DNA of 64,000 bases from Chitinophagaceae bacterium UBA4407 (GTDB lineage Bacteria > Bacteroidota > Bacteroidia > Chitinophagales > Chitinophagaceae), in the NCBI GenBank assembly GCA_002390845.1, contig DGQT01000052.1, positions 16,705 to 80,704 on the forward strand, given 5' to 3'. Position numbers and translations under genes: made by a program. Below the pieces are notes generated by a model. That model made no database searches and was not told where the DNA came from. It saw only the letters and a program-made list of their open reading frames with translations. Below are positions 52,715-60,839 of this stretch, one piece after another. The first letter of the stretch is position 1, and each line of letters begins with the position of its first letter.

Positions 52715-54097
52715 TTAAAAACTTGAAACATTCAATCTTGCACCAGTAACACATTTTCCTGATAAAGAAGGTGTAGGTAACGCTGTACCAAGTATTGCAG
52801 CTTTAATAGCTGCAGCAGTAACACCAGGATGCCTTGAAGCGTACAATGCTGCAGCACCGGTTACATGTGGTGTGGCCATTGATGTACCATCGTAAGATCC
52901 ATAAGTAGAAGTATTACCGGCACCGGGTAATGTTGAATAAATTCCTGAACCAGGTGCACCAATATCAACGGTATTTACACCGATATTAGAAAAACTGCTG
53001 ATCGATCCATTAGACGCTATTGAGGCAACGGAAATAATATTGCTGTTAGGGTAAGATGATGGATAGTGCGGGCTAACGTCATTGTTATTGCCATAGCCAT
53101 TGCCTGCAGCAGCTACGAATAATATGTCTGCTGTGTTGGAACGTTCAATTGCATCCTGCATTAGTTGTGAAAAACTGCCGCCACCCCATGAATTATTGGT
53201 TGCTACCAGGTTTAGAGTATGACGGGTTTTTAGATCAGTTATATAATCAATGGCTTTAATACCATTTGCGGTAGTGCCACCGGCTGTTCCTAAAAATTTA
53301 GCTGAAATCATGGTAACGCTCCAGTTAACACCAGCTACACCTATGCCATTGCCACCAACAGCGCCAATAGTACCGGATACATGCGTTCCATGGTCGTCTT
53401 GTGTACCGTCAAATGTAGAATTGTTATTGCCGTCAAAATCCCATCCATGCACATCATCAATATAACCATTGCCGTCATTATCAATACCGTCAAGAGCATC
53501 GTAAGGGTTGGTCCAGAAATTGGCTGCAAGGTCTGCATGGCTATACATGGCACCTTCATCAATTACACCTACGAAAACTGATGAAGATCCGGTATGGTTT
53601 TTACTCCAGGCTTTGTCTGCCCTGCTGCCATATTTATTTATCGGTGTTCCGGTAGCTCCGTACATACCCCATAAAGAACCATTGGTAAAGTATGGGTCAT
53701 TTGAAACAACATCGTGCTGGTAAAGATAATTGGGCTCGGCAACCTCAACATCAGGTAAGCCTTTTAGCTTAGCGATTGCATCCAATGCGTCAATAGGAAC
53801 ATGTACCACATAGATGCCATCTTTATTGCCGGCACGCTGCATGGCCTGGGTAAAGATTCTTTCTGAAACGTTGCCGCTTACTTTAGATAACACCTGCGAC
53901 CTCGAAGTTTCTGAAAGAACTCCTTTAAACTTTACAAGGATCTCGTTGGCAATGTAATTTTTGGGGCCTGACTGCAAGCCATCTTCCTGGGAAGAATTAG
54001 CTACAGCATTGTTTTGCTGATTACTGGTAAGGTCTTTTTTACAACCTGCAATAAAAATCAGGCTGAGCATGCAGAAGGTTAAAACATTCTTTTTCAT
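52715..54097 (-). CDS. Secreted S8 (subtilisin-family) serine protease, lipoprotein
   Basis: 460 residues from ATG at 54097, which gives a lipoprotein signal with the lipobox cysteine in LIFIAGCKKD; a 13-codon longer frame is open upstream. An inhibitory propeptide (about 45-120, ILVKFKGVLSETSRSQVLSK) precedes the catalytic domain. Its triad is Asp in FVGVIDEGAM, His in DDHGTHVSGT and Ser in DGTSMATPHVTGAAAL. The domain is of the fervidolysin/thermitase class with a calcium-loop-like DGIDNDGNGYIDDV insertion. No T9SS domain is present, so export is by the lipoprotein route. Probably degrades extracellular protein. Confidence 0.92.
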   Translation of the reverse strand: MKKNVLTFCMLSLIFIAGCKKDLTSNQQNNAVANSSQEDGLQSGPKNYIANEILVKFKGVLSETSRSQVLSKVSGNVSERIFTQAMQRAGNKDGIYVVHVPIDALDAIAKLKGLPDVEVAEPNYLYQHDVVSNDPYFTNGSLWGMYGATGTPINKYGSRADKAWSKNHTGSSSVFVGVIDEGAMYSHADLAANFWTNPYDALDGIDNDGNGYIDDVHGWDFDGNNNSTFDGTQDDHGTHVSGTIGAVGGNGIGVAGVNWSVTMISAKFLGTAGGTTANGIKAIDYITDLKTRHTLNLVATNNSWGGGSFSQLMQDAIERSNTADILFVAAAGNGYGNNNDVSPHYPSSYPNSNIISVASIASNGSISSFSNIGVNTVDIGAPGSGIYSTLPGAGNTSTYGSYDGTSMATPHVTGAAALYASRHPGVTAAAIKAAILGTALPTPSLSGKCVTGARLNVSSF

Positions 54098-54277
54098 TGT
54101 TTTGGTTTTATTTTTAAAGAATTTAAGTTTTAACAAGATAGTAAAAATTGTAATTACCCGAAATAAATGTTTTAATCGTGTTTTATAATCTGAGTAAAGT
54201 TTGCAAAGCTGAATGTTATTTTTCCGCCAATATAGTTGGGCAAGTGCCTTGATTGGAAGGTTGATATTGGCACAAAA

Positions 54278-54673
54278 TCAATGATTGCAGTCTTCTTTAT
54301 GTGCATGATTGTGTACACGGCAAAAACGGTAATTTATATAATGCCCGCTTATAATAAGCAGAACTGCAGGTAAAAGAAACCAGTATTGGTAACTGTGCCA
54401 GATTTGTTTACCTATTAATAGCAACATACCTGTAGAAAATACAAAGAACGGCAGCAAGCGGTGATGGTGCTTTTTCCAGCCATGATATAAAGAATAACTA
54501 CCAATACAAAAAGCAAGAAGTATCATAAATAACTCGAAAGAGACATTTTCAATAATATTTACACCAAATAGAGGTAGTGAAGTAAGAATAAGCGGAAGTA
54601 AAGCGCAATGTATTGCGCATGCAAATGAAGTTGCAATACCCAACGCATCCCAATTAATTTTTCTGTTGATCAT
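54278..54673 (-). CDS. MerC-domain membrane protein
   Basis: 131 residues from ATG at 54673 (MINRKINWDALGIATSFA). Four membrane helices; the CAIHC motif (cysteines near residues 19 and 23) in the first helix is the metal-binding hallmark of MerC. Classical MerC takes up mercury; chromosomal MerC-like proteins in Bacteroidota more likely handle another metal such as zinc. The strongest regulatory signal of the window overlaps its promoter (see 54688-54718), and a Fur-family gene lies 800 bp away, so metal control is likely. Confidence 0.85.
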   Translation of the reverse strand: MINRKINWDALGIATSFACAIHCALLPLILTSLPLFGVNIIENVSFELFMILLAFCIGSYSLYHGWKKHHHRLLPFFVFSTGMLLLIGKQIWHSYQYWFLLPAVLLIISGHYINYRFCRVHNHAHKEDCNH

Positions 54674-54687
54674 AATGATTAAGTCTG

Positions 54688-54718
54688 CAAAAGTAAATGA
54701 TTGCAACTTTGTTGCAAA
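54688..54718 (-). promoter_or_regulatory. MerC promoter with embedded operator palindrome
   Basis: The minus strand has TTTG at 54718-54715, exactly 19 bases, then TACTTTTG at 54695-54688, a full match to the Bacteroidota consensus. The 17-bp palindrome TTGCAAC-TTT-GTTGCAA (54701-54717) fills the spacer between them. A dimeric repressor bound there would block RNA polymerase. The Fur-family protein at 55486 is the nearest candidate. Confidence 0.72.
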
Positions 54719-54744
54719 ATAAAAGTTAGAAGTTTTTAACTGTC

Positions 54745-54773
54745 TTTCATAGGTCTTAACTACTGTAACTTTG
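54745..54773 (+). promoter_or_regulatory. Promoter of the SCO-family gene
   Basis: TTTC (54745-54748), 17 bases, TAACTTTG (54766-54773), close to the Bacteroidota consensus, about 50 bp before the SCO start at 54825 and divergent from the merC promoter. Confidence 0.55.
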
Positions 54774-54824
54774 TGGCAGTTTGATATTAAATAATTCGTT
54801 GTTCATCAATTGCATTTACAAAAA

Positions 54825-55481
54825 ATGAAAAAGAAATTATTAGGCTACACAATTTTCTTTGTTGTTTTAACTATGCTGTTTCTTGTGTTTGTTTTTTGGG
54901 GAACAGATAAATGGCAGGCAAAATCGCCTTCAATCAGCTTTGTAAAACCCTTTACTTTTACAACACAGGATGGCGGTCATTTTACGGAGAAAGACATGCA
55001 GGGCAAAGTATGCCTTGTTAATTATTTTTTTACCACATGTAAAGGCATTTGCCCCCGGATGAATGCTAATATGCACAGTATTTACGATGCATTTAAAGAC
55101 GAGCCAGATTTCATGATCATCTCTCACACCTCTGATCCCGAAAGAGATTCTGCACCTGTGCTAAAACATTATGCAGATTCCTTAAAGGTTAACGAACATA
55201 AATGGGTTTTTCTTACCGGCAGAAAAGACAGCCTTTATAACCAGGCCAGGGTAAGCTACCTTCTCGACGATCCCAAAAACAATGTAGAAAAAATCGAAGA
55301 TCAGTTCCTCCATACTCAGTTTTTTGCTCTGGTAGATAAGAATGGCGATGTGCGCGGCGGTGTGTACGATGGACTTAAAAAAGACGACCTCGCTAAATTA
55401 AAGGAAGATATCAAAACCTTGTTGAAAGAAAAGGCTGGCACCAGTAATTTTTCAAATAACCTTTTTGGTAATAATCCGTAG
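54825..55481 (+). CDS. SCO1/SenC-family copper chaperone
   Basis: 218 residues from ATG at 54825 (a five-codon longer start is possible). One N-terminal membrane helix (about 6-27) anchors a thioredoxin-like domain outside the inner membrane. The copper-binding pair is in TTCKGICPRMNANM, with the matching histidine in FLHTQFFALVDKNG. SCO proteins deliver copper to the CuA site of cytochrome oxidase or act as thiol reductases. The Fur-like gene starts 5 bp after its stop, so the two are co-transcribed and the cluster is likely metal-related. Confidence 0.92.
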   Translation: MKKKLLGYTIFFVVLTMLFLVFVFWGTDKWQAKSPSISFVKPFTFTTQDGGHFTEKDMQGKVCLVNYFFTTCKGICPRMNANMHSIYDAFKDEPDFMIISHTSDPERDSAPVLKHYADSLKVNEHKWVFLTGRKDSLYNQARVSYLLDDPKNNVEKIEDQFLHTQFFALVDKNGDVRGGVYDGLKKDDLAKLKEDIKTLLKEKAGTSNFSNNLFGNNP

Positions 55482-55485
55482 TAAA

Positions 55486-55902
55486 ATGAAAAACGAAATA
55501 GCAGAAATTTTAAAACGCAACCAGCTAAGTGTTACCGATAGCAGGCAAAAAATTCTGGAACTATTCAGGCATAGCAACAGTGCTCTTGCACACGCCGATA
55601 TTGAAAAACAAACCAGCGAGCAGTTCGACCGTGTTACCATCTACCGTACCCTGCAAACTTTTGTAGAAAAAGGCATTGTACATACCATTCCTACTACTGA
55701 TAATTCTGTGCTTTATGCCTTGTGTAAAGACAACTGCAGCGAAGGCCACCACCACGACGACCACGTACATTTTATATGCGACGATTGTGGCACTACTTAT
55801 TGCCTTGAACATATTACCATACCCAAAGTAGAAGTACCCCAAGGATTTATTACAAAGCAAACAGATGTGGTTGTAAGCGGGCAGTGCGATAAGTGTAGTT
55901 GA
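55486..55902 (+). CDS. Fur-family metalloregulator, possibly zinc-sensing (Zur-like)
   Basis: 138 residues from ATG at 55486, following the SCO stop by 4 bases. The N-terminal winged helix (KRNQLSVTDSRQKILELF, RVTIYRTLQTFVEKGIV) binds DNA. The sensing region has EGHHHDDHVHFICDDCGTTY, and the structural zinc site is two CxxC pairs (CDDC near 100, CDKC near the end). The histidine-rich HHHDDH track suits zinc or iron. With MerC and SCO as neighbours and a palindrome in the merC promoter, a Zur- or Fur-type repressor of that promoter is the simplest reading; the metal is not resolved. Confidence 0.88.
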   Translation: MKNEIAEILKRNQLSVTDSRQKILELFRHSNSALAHADIEKQTSEQFDRVTIYRTLQTFVEKGIVHTIPTTDNSVLYALCKDNCSEGHHHDDHVHFICDDCGTTYCLEHITIPKVEVPQGFITKQTDVVVSGQCDKCS

Positions 55903-55916
55903 TAAAATACAAGAGA

Positions 55917-55995
55917 TTTTTTGGGCCCGGCAAAACGGCTATGATTTAACTTTTCTTGCGTCGCACTTTTCAAGGTTCTTCTTTCAATTAAGCTA
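55917..55995. repeat. Palindromic intergenic element 22, left arm
   Basis: TTTTTTGGGCCCGGC, TTTCTTGCGTCGCACTTTTC, AAGGTTCTTCTTTCAATT, as in the left arm of element 7. A small stem GGTTCTT/AAGAACC (55974-56006) closes it; no separate right arm was recognised before 57186. Confidence 0.75.
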
Positions 55996-56015
55996 CGCGA
56001 AGAACCAAACGCAAT

Positions 56016-57047
56016 CTAGTCTTCCCAAACTTTCAGACCTTCGCTACAGTTTGCGCAAATGTCAATATTCTTGCGGCTGGTCATCAGTTCGCGGCGAAAC
56101 TGTTTGTAATTGTCGTTGTTCCAGGTTTCTTTAAAAGACTGCATTTTTAAATTACCCAACTGGTGTGTGGCATCTTTATCAAAACAGCAGGGAACCACCA
56201 GGCCATCCCAGGTAATTACATTGGCGTGCCACAACTTCCAGCAATGATTGTTCAAGCCGCTTTTGATCTTCATTTTACCTTCTTTGTCTTTCTTGTAACG
56301 GCTGTATTTCTCCAGTGAAGGAATTAAATTGTTGGGATCATTTTCATAGTCATAAACCTGAGCTGTTTTAAAACGCACCTGGTCAACACCCACTTCTTTG
56401 GCAAGTAGTTTTATATCGTCTATCTGGTGTTCGTTGGGTTTTACCACCAAAAACTGGAAGAACACAAAAGGCGTTTTGCTGTTGAGTGCTTTCTTCCATT
56501 TAACAATATTCCTGGCACCTTCAAGCACCTTATCAATCTTGCCACCAACGCGGTATTGCTGGTAAACATCCTGTGTAGTGCCATCAATAGAAATGATCAG
56601 CCGGTCTAAACCGCTTTCTACTGTTTTCTTCGCTTTTTCATCAGTAAGATAGTGTGCGTTTGTAGATGTTGCCGTATAAATGCCTTTATCGTGGGCATAT
56701 TTTACCATATCCAGAAAATCAGGATTCAGGTAAGGCTCGCCCTGGAAATAAAAAATAAGGTAGAGCAGGTCTTTATAAATATCGTCGATCGTTTCTTTGA
56801 AAAAATCTTTTTTAAGCATTCCTGTTGGCCTTGAAAACTCCCTTAAACCACTCGGGCACTCAGGGCAGCGCAGGTTGCACGATGTAGTAGGCTCAAAAGA
56901 AATAGAGATCGGGTAACCCCATTGATTTGGCTTACCCGTTAACTTACTAAGCTGGTAGCTAGCCATTACCTTCGCAGCATTTAATATGCGTCGCGGTGTA
57001 AGTTTTGTTAGCAAATTAATACTATCGTTCCAATTGAAATAAGGCAT
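56016..57047 (-). CDS. Radical SAM protein with SPASM-like C-terminal domain
   Basis: 343 residues. The CxxxCxxC motif binding the [4Fe-4S] cluster that cleaves S-adenosylmethionine lies at C57, C61 and C64 (TTSCNLRCPECPSG). The barrel follows (YFQGEPYLNPDFLDMVKYAH, SIDGTTQDVYQQYRVGGKID). The C-terminal part has further cysteines (NHCWKLWHANVITWDGLVVP, CCFDKDATHQLGNL, CANCSEG), typical of SPASM/twitch domains that hold auxiliary clusters. Relatives modify peptides or act on sugars and other small molecules. No precursor-peptide gene was found next to it, so the substrate is unknown. Confidence 0.88.
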   Translation of the reverse strand: MPYFNWNDSINLLTKLTPRRILNAAKVMASYQLSKLTGKPNQWGYPISISFEPTTSCNLRCPECPSGLREFSRPTGMLKKDFFKETIDDIYKDLLYLIFYFQGEPYLNPDFLDMVKYAHDKGIYTATSTNAHYLTDEKAKKTVESGLDRLIISIDGTTQDVYQQYRVGGKIDKVLEGARNIVKWKKALNSKTPFVFFQFLVVKPNEHQIDDIKLLAKEVGVDQVRFKTAQVYDYENDPNNLIPSLEKYSRYKKDKEGKMKIKSGLNNHCWKLWHANVITWDGLVVPCCFDKDATHQLGNLKMQSFKETWNNDNYKQFRRELMTSRKNIDICANCSEGLKVWED

Positions 57048-57652
57048 AAGAGTTGTAAAATTAAAACCATATCTTCAATGAGCAAGAAAGTATCTTTTAA
57101 CTTACGTTTGTTATATTGCATAGCTTTTTAAAAAAGAAGCAAAATTGTAAGAAGCTGTTTAAAATAATTTATGTGAATACCAGCAGTAGTTTTTCATGGT
57201 ATCGCTCCTTGCACAGTTTATCCCGAACTTGTTTCGAGACTATCCTTTCATCTTTTGTAAAAATGGCCTCTAAGGTGCAGGTGCTGTATTGTGAACAAAA
57301 TTTGAACAGCTTCTAACCTTGTTTTTTTCTTTATTATCATTTTAAAACTGCAATCAGAAAACCATTGAGGCATTTTTCATTAAACAGAAATCACATGATA
57401 AAAGCCCTGAAAATTTGCAACCTGCCTGCACTGGATTGTTGAATAGAATTGTAGCAGGTGCAGTGTGCGATCCCGAAATGAATTCGGGACAGGCTGCCAC
57501 GCTTCGCTTAAATGTTGCCATGAAAGAGGAACTGTGAAACGAGCGTGGCAAGAAAAGCATCATAGAAGTATAAATGCCTGGTCCAAAAAATTAACTAAAA
57601 AATAGATACAATTAAATATAAACACCTTCACTTTCACAACAATAAATTAAGT
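57048..57652. other. Intergenic region with decayed element 23
   Basis: 605 bases without a credible gene between the divergent radical SAM and M1 genes. Element 23 takes up 57186-57590. No clear promoter for either side was seen in the remaining AT-rich DNA. Confidence 0.55.
57186..57590. repeat. Palindromic intergenic element 23
   Basis: Decayed left arm (TTTTTCATGGTATCGCTCCT, TTGCACAG). Good right arm of GCCACGCTC type: CCCGAAATGAATTCGGGA, GGCTGCCACGCTTCGCTTAA, AAACGAGCGTGGCAAG and the end GCCTGGTCCAAAAAA. Its right half is nearly the same as that of element 4. Confidence 0.75.
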
Positions 57653-59605
57653 ATGAAAAGTAAATTCTTACCAGTTGTGCTGCTGTTGCTAACTGCAAAA
57701 ATTAATGCACAGGAGCAGGTTATTAAAAAGACAAATGATATTGCCGAAATGGAAAAACAGTCAAGGGAGAAAAGAATCAATAATGGTTTGGTTTCGCTTG
57801 CTTCGGGAAATTTTACAGTGCATTACTACAAATGCGAATGGAAGATCAATCCTTCTAAAAATTATATTACTGGTAAAGTAACCCCGCATTTTATTATAAC
57901 CGGGGCTACAAGTTCTTTGGTCTTCGATTTGTCGAATGCATTACGGGTAGACAGCGTGTATATGCGCAAAACCAAACTGCTGTTCTCTCAGGCTTCCAAT
58001 CAAACGCTTACCATACAACTGCCCTCGGCTTACGCGAATGGCAGCATGGATTCTCTTTCGATTTTTTACCAGGGTGCCCCAATAGGTGGTGGCTTTGGTT
58101 CATTTGTAAAATCTACCCATAACGGCAAACCGGTTATCTGGACATTGAGTGAGCCTTATGGCGCAAGGGACTGGTGGCCCTGCCGCAATGGGCTTGATGA
58201 TAAAGCCGACAGTATTGATATTGATATTATTCACCCCACCAAATACAAAGCTTCATCAAACGGTATGCTGGTAAGCACTGTGCTTAAAGGAAAGAATATA
58301 ACTTCATCTTTCAGGCACCGTTACCCGATAGCCAGTTACCTTGTTGCACTGGCAGTTACCAATTTCAGCACTTTTACCGATTCTGTGCAATTGGGTAATA
58401 AAAAAATGCCGGTAATTTCAAATATATATCCCGAAGATTCTGCAACTTTTCACAGTACCATTTACATGACCCTGAATGCCCTGCAATTGTACAATAATAA
58501 GTTTACGCAATACCCTTTTGTAAATGAGCGGTATGGTCAAACTCAGTTTGGATGGGGCGGCGGCATGGAACACCAAACCAATTCATTCATTACTTCCAAT
58601 GGTGAAAACCTGGTTACACATGAATTAGCTCACCAATGGTTCGGCGACAAAATAACCTGCGGAAGCTGGCAGGACATCTGGCTGAACGAAGGTTTTGCCA
58701 CTTACTGTGCCGATTTTCTTTACCCGGAAAATAATAATGTAGCACAGTACAAACAAAACGTAAAAAGCGATCTTGATTATATTGTTTCAGCACCTTATGG
58801 CTCGGTTAAAGTAGATGATACCACCAACACCAACAGGATATTCGATGGCCGTCTGAGTTACGACAAAGGTGCTTTTCTTTTAAGAATGCTGCGTTTTACC
58901 ATGACGGACAGTGCTTTCTTTAAAGGTATTAGAGATTATCTGGGCGACCCTTTATTGCAATACAATTTTGCACGAACAGCAGACCTTCAGCGCAATCTTG
59001 AAGCCGCCAGTGGTTTAAATCTTACTTACTTTTTTAATCAATGGTATGCCGGCCAGGGCTACCCTTCTTTTACCGTGCAATGGAGCCAGAATGCAACCAA
59101 CCAGGCAAACATTACCATCAGCCAAACTACATCGCATGCTTCGGTATCATTTTTCCAGGTGCCGTTACAACTAAAATTTAAAAATGCAACACAGGAAAAA
59201 ACAATCCTGGTACAACACACTGTAAATAACCAGTTAGATATTGAAGATATTGGGTTTAAAGCCGACACGGTTTTAATCGACCCCGATAATTACCTTATCA
59301 GTAAGAATAATAAATCAATAAAACTGGCTTCTGTAAAAACAGTTGCAGATTTAAATATTTCTGTTGCGCCAAATCCGTTTACTGACAGGATCAATGTTAC
59401 CTTACAGGACAAAGCTGCCGGTAAAAAAGTAATGCTGCAGTTGTTTGATAATGCAGGCCAGTCCGTTGCAACAAATACAGGTACCACTACAGGAAGCCGC
59501 AGCAGTTATATGCTGGCAACGCCACGCAATCTTTCGCCTGGAAATTATGTGTTACGCGTAACTGTTGATGGAAAAACAACTATACACAACGTAATAAAAA
59601 AATAG
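57653..59605 (+). CDS. Secreted M1-family metallopeptidase with T9SS sorting domain
   Basis: 650 residues: signal peptide (1-19, ending KINAQ), N-terminal beta domain, gluzincin catalytic domain with zinc motif HELAHQWFGDK near residue 325 and the third ligand in NEGFATYC 18 residues on, the exopeptidase-type GGMEHQTN (GAMEN equivalent) shortly before, and a type A sorting domain in the last 80 residues (LNISVAPNPFTDRINVTLQD, NLSPGNYVLRVTVDGK). It removes N-terminal residues from peptides outside the cell. The C-terminal domain places it with type IX-exported proteins; a terminator follows 22 bp after the stop. Confidence 0.92.
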   Translation: MKSKFLPVVLLLLTAKINAQEQVIKKTNDIAEMEKQSREKRINNGLVSLASGNFTVHYYKCEWKINPSKNYITGKVTPHFIITGATSSLVFDLSNALRVDSVYMRKTKLLFSQASNQTLTIQLPSAYANGSMDSLSIFYQGAPIGGGFGSFVKSTHNGKPVIWTLSEPYGARDWWPCRNGLDDKADSIDIDIIHPTKYKASSNGMLVSTVLKGKNITSSFRHRYPIASYLVALAVTNFSTFTDSVQLGNKKMPVISNIYPEDSATFHSTIYMTLNALQLYNNKFTQYPFVNERYGQTQFGWGGGMEHQTNSFITSNGENLVTHELAHQWFGDKITCGSWQDIWLNEGFATYCADFLYPENNNVAQYKQNVKSDLDYIVSAPYGSVKVDDTTNTNRIFDGRLSYDKGAFLLRMLRFTMTDSAFFKGIRDYLGDPLLQYNFARTADLQRNLEAASGLNLTYFFNQWYAGQGYPSFTVQWSQNATNQANITISQTTSHASVSFFQVPLQLKFKNATQEKTILVQHTVNNQLDIEDIGFKADTVLIDPDNYLISKNNKSIKLASVKTVADLNISVAPNPFTDRINVTLQDKAAGKKVMLQLFDNAGQSVATNTGTTTGSRSSYMLATPRNLSPGNYVLRVTVDGKTTIHNVIKK

Positions 59606-59626
59606 ACTGTTGTTTAACAATGTATA

Positions 59627-59659
59627 AAATGATTGCCCGTTTAACAGGCAATCATTTTT
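59627..59659. terminator. Hairpin terminator after the M1 peptidase gene
   Basis: ATGATTGCC and GGCAATCAT form a stem around an 8-base loop, followed by TTTTTATTATT, 22 bp past the stop codon. The GH25 gene begins 20 bp further on. Confidence 0.78.
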
Positions 59660-59678
59660 ATTATTGCACCTGTTACTT

Positions 59679-60452
59679 ATGAAGCGTAAGAAGAAAAAAA
59701 CCAAGTGGTGGCTTATCCCGGTGATGATTTTTTTTGTGCTCAGCCTCTACATCACCGTTATGTACCTGTGGCAGCAGCACGAAGAGGAAAAAGCAAAATT
59801 CACCATGTACCCTGGTTTCGGCATTCAGTTGCCGCTTGGTTACCAGTTGCATGGTATTGATGTAAGTTTTTACCAGGAGTTTGTTTACTGGCCTTCGGTA
59901 AAAAAAATGAATGAGCAGGGTATAAAGATCGGGTTTGCATTTATTAAAGCAACAGAAGGCCTCAGCAATACCGATAAACAATTTAAAAGAAACTGGCTGC
60001 TGGCAAAACAGGCGGGTATTACCGGCGGGGCCTATCATTTTTTTCTTGCCACAAAAGATGGCACGCAGCAAGCAAAGAATTTTATAAAAAATGTACAACT
60101 GCAACCCGGCGATCTGCCACCGGTTTTAGATATTGAGCAGCTTTATGGCGTATCGCCGCAGTTGATGCGTAAGCGTATTACAGACTGGTTGCGAGTTATA
60201 GAAGCCACTTATCATGTAAAGCCCATCATTTATTCAAATGCAGATTTCTACAACCGCAACCTAGGCGATGCTTTTAATAAATACCCATTGTGGGTGGCGC
60301 ATTATTTCGAGAACAACCAGCCACGCGTTTCGCGCAACTGGACCTTTTGGCAACACAACAGCGGCGGGAAAGTAAATGGCATTACCAGCCTTGTTGACTT
60401 TAATGTTTTTAACGGCGACACTACTGCCTTTAATAATCTGTTGATAAAATAG
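59679..60452 (+). CDS. GH25-family lysozyme (muramidase), membrane-anchored
   Basis: 257 residues from ATG at 59679. A Lys-rich start (MKRKKKKTKWW) and one membrane helix (about 12-31) are followed by the GH25 barrel: HGIDVSFYQEFVYW with the first catalytic-site aspartate, IGFAFIKATEGLSNTD, GITGGAYHFF, PPVLDIEQLYG with the aspartate-glutamate pair, KPIIYSNADFYNR and HYFENNQPRVSRNWTFWQHN. Such enzymes cut the MurNAc-GlcNAc bond of peptidoglycan. The anchor suggests a housekeeping wall role rather than secretion. Element 24 follows after 3 bp. Confidence 0.93.
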   Translation: MKRKKKKTKWWLIPVMIFFVLSLYITVMYLWQQHEEEKAKFTMYPGFGIQLPLGYQLHGIDVSFYQEFVYWPSVKKMNEQGIKIGFAFIKATEGLSNTDKQFKRNWLLAKQAGITGGAYHFFLATKDGTQQAKNFIKNVQLQPGDLPPVLDIEQLYGVSPQLMRKRITDWLRVIEATYHVKPIIYSNADFYNRNLGDAFNKYPLWVAHYFENNQPRVSRNWTFWQHNSGGKVNGITSLVDFNVFNGDTTAFNNLLIK

Positions 60453-60455
60453 CAT

Positions 60456-60767
60456 ATTGATGGGCCGGGCTCAAGTACATTCATGAAGCTTTTCTTGTGT
60501 CACTCACTTGTACTTTCGGAATATAATTGGGCCTTTATAGAAGCGAAAATTTTAGCAACGAGATCTGAGTTTTCGTACATAAAAATCCGGAACTACATAA
60601 AGGTTTATTAATTCAAATCTAATAAACCGTACTGTTGTTATTGACAGCTTTTATGAACATATTTCCACTTTAAACCTTCGCTTCGGTAAAGCTGCATAAA
60701 ATTGTTACAGCACAAGAGTGCGACGCAACGAAAGTTCAGTCATTGTTCTTCAGCCCGGCCCAAAAAT
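60456..60767. repeat. Palindromic intergenic element 24
   Basis: The left end is TTGATGGGCCGGGC, the left core CTTGTGTCACTCACTTGTAC, the right core CACAAGAGTGCGACGCAACG and the right end CAGCCCGGCCCAAAAA. The loop (about 200 bp) ends with the CTTCGCTTCGGTAAAGCT piece seen in element 13. It also supplies an in-frame but unlikely extension of the next gene. Confidence 0.85.
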
Positions 60768-60839
60768 GTATTATTAATTTTTACAGAAATAGAACTGGTT
60801 GTAATATATTGTAGCATAATTATAAAAACTAAAAATTGC

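Noticed and set aside
54278..54673. Mercury-resistance operon
   Set aside because: MerC alone without merA, merT, merP or merR; the regulatory site and neighbours suggest another metal.
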